A DNA stretch of 64,000 nt from Paludibacteraceae bacterium (lineage in GTDB: Bacteria; Bacteroidota; Bacteroidia; Bacteroidales; Paludibacteraceae). This document shows, piece after piece, positions 63,927 to 64,000 of this stretch. The translations under genes were made by a program, and so were the position numbers. The stretch is taken from positions 372,001 to 436,000 of the forward strand of contig JAEERP010000001.1 of the NCBI GenBank assembly GCA_016285885.1, written 5' to 3'. Position 1 is the stretch's first letter. The number at the start of each line of letters is the position of its first letter. A model generated the notes under the pieces. It worked only from the letters and a program-made list of their open reading frames with translations. It did no database searches and had not been told where the DNA came from.

Positions 63927-64000
63927 ATTTATTTATATGATTATTATCCTATTGCGGCGGATTTAGCGTTAATTCTGCCGTAGAGACGCAATATTTTGCG

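Overview
The window looks like chromosome from a Bacteroidales bacterium, most plausibly Prevotellaceae or a close relative. Three things support this. Promoters repeatedly show the Bacteroidetes -7 element TAnnTTTG, several with a TTTG or TTG about 22-25 bases upstream. The gene content is typical: type III glutamine synthetase, LL-diaminopimelate aminotransferase, a minimal TatA/TatC pair and lipoprotein-anchored redox enzymes. Two exported glycosidases end in type IX secretion (T9SS)-like C-terminal domains. The genus is inference. I see no rRNA, tRNA, CRISPR array, transposase or integrase.

Layout. 1-7.3 kb is a nitrogen-assimilation block: asnB (cut by the window edge), gltD and gltB on the minus strand, with a divergent Lrp/AsnC regulator. 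7.4-10.6 kb holds three tandem paralogs of an unrecognised propeller-like protein; the third looks like a chimera of the other two. 10.6-11.5 kb has a four-helix-bundle/zinc-ribbon gene behind a perfect palindrome that overlaps its promoter. 11.9-19.4 kb is a striking plus-strand locus: TonB-dependent receptor, DUF362-DUF1893 lipoprotein, membrane polyferredoxin with an internal Tat-like signal, Tat-lipoprotein aldo/keto reductase with ferredoxin motifs, then tatA and tatC. 19.4-22.7 kb carries a flavodoxin-fold oxidoreductase, a glutathione peroxidase/OhrR-like unit with a palindromic operator, small genes, and a DUF5714 protein.

22.8-40.2 kb is accessory and mosaic. A thiol/arsenic-type module (ArsP-like permease, CcdA/ArsG-like protein, ArsF-like lipoprotein, mini-thioredoxin, ArsR regulator) has three matching GTTCGTA-type operators. 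It sits between two direct copies of the last 744 bp of an amidohydrolase gene, as expected of a single-crossover integration. Next comes a minus-strand redox/metabolic cluster: amidohydrolase-monooxygenase fusion, DXS-like enzyme, two hexapeptide acetyltransferases, flavodoxin lipoprotein, carboxymuconolactone decarboxylase-cupin lipoprotein, exported aldo/keto reductase, and a divergent AraC regulator. This cluster is split by a plus-strand, AT-rich defence island (31.5-36.4 kb) with an AbiL/RloAB-like pair and a Hachiman-like HamA/HamB pair. A matching promoter-upstream motif on both sides suggests the two halves are one regulon. A broken DUF1016 nuclease gene lies at the right edge.

41.3-64 kb returns to ordinary chromosome: glnN, dapL, dapF; a Bcp peroxiredoxin and a membrane protein; dinD with a duplicated remnant; prfC, a thioesterase and trmD; a nitroreductase lipoprotein, glutathione peroxidase lipoprotein and ogt; a kinase-DUF4298 fusion; a GH141-like beta-helix protein and a GH2 beta-galactosidase, both with T9SS-like tails; a DUF1508 protein; and two envelope proteins.

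The strongest leads are the self-contained Tat/Fe-S/TonB locus, the palindrome-controlled four-helix-bundle gene, the converting paralog array, and the mosaic 22.8-41 kb region.
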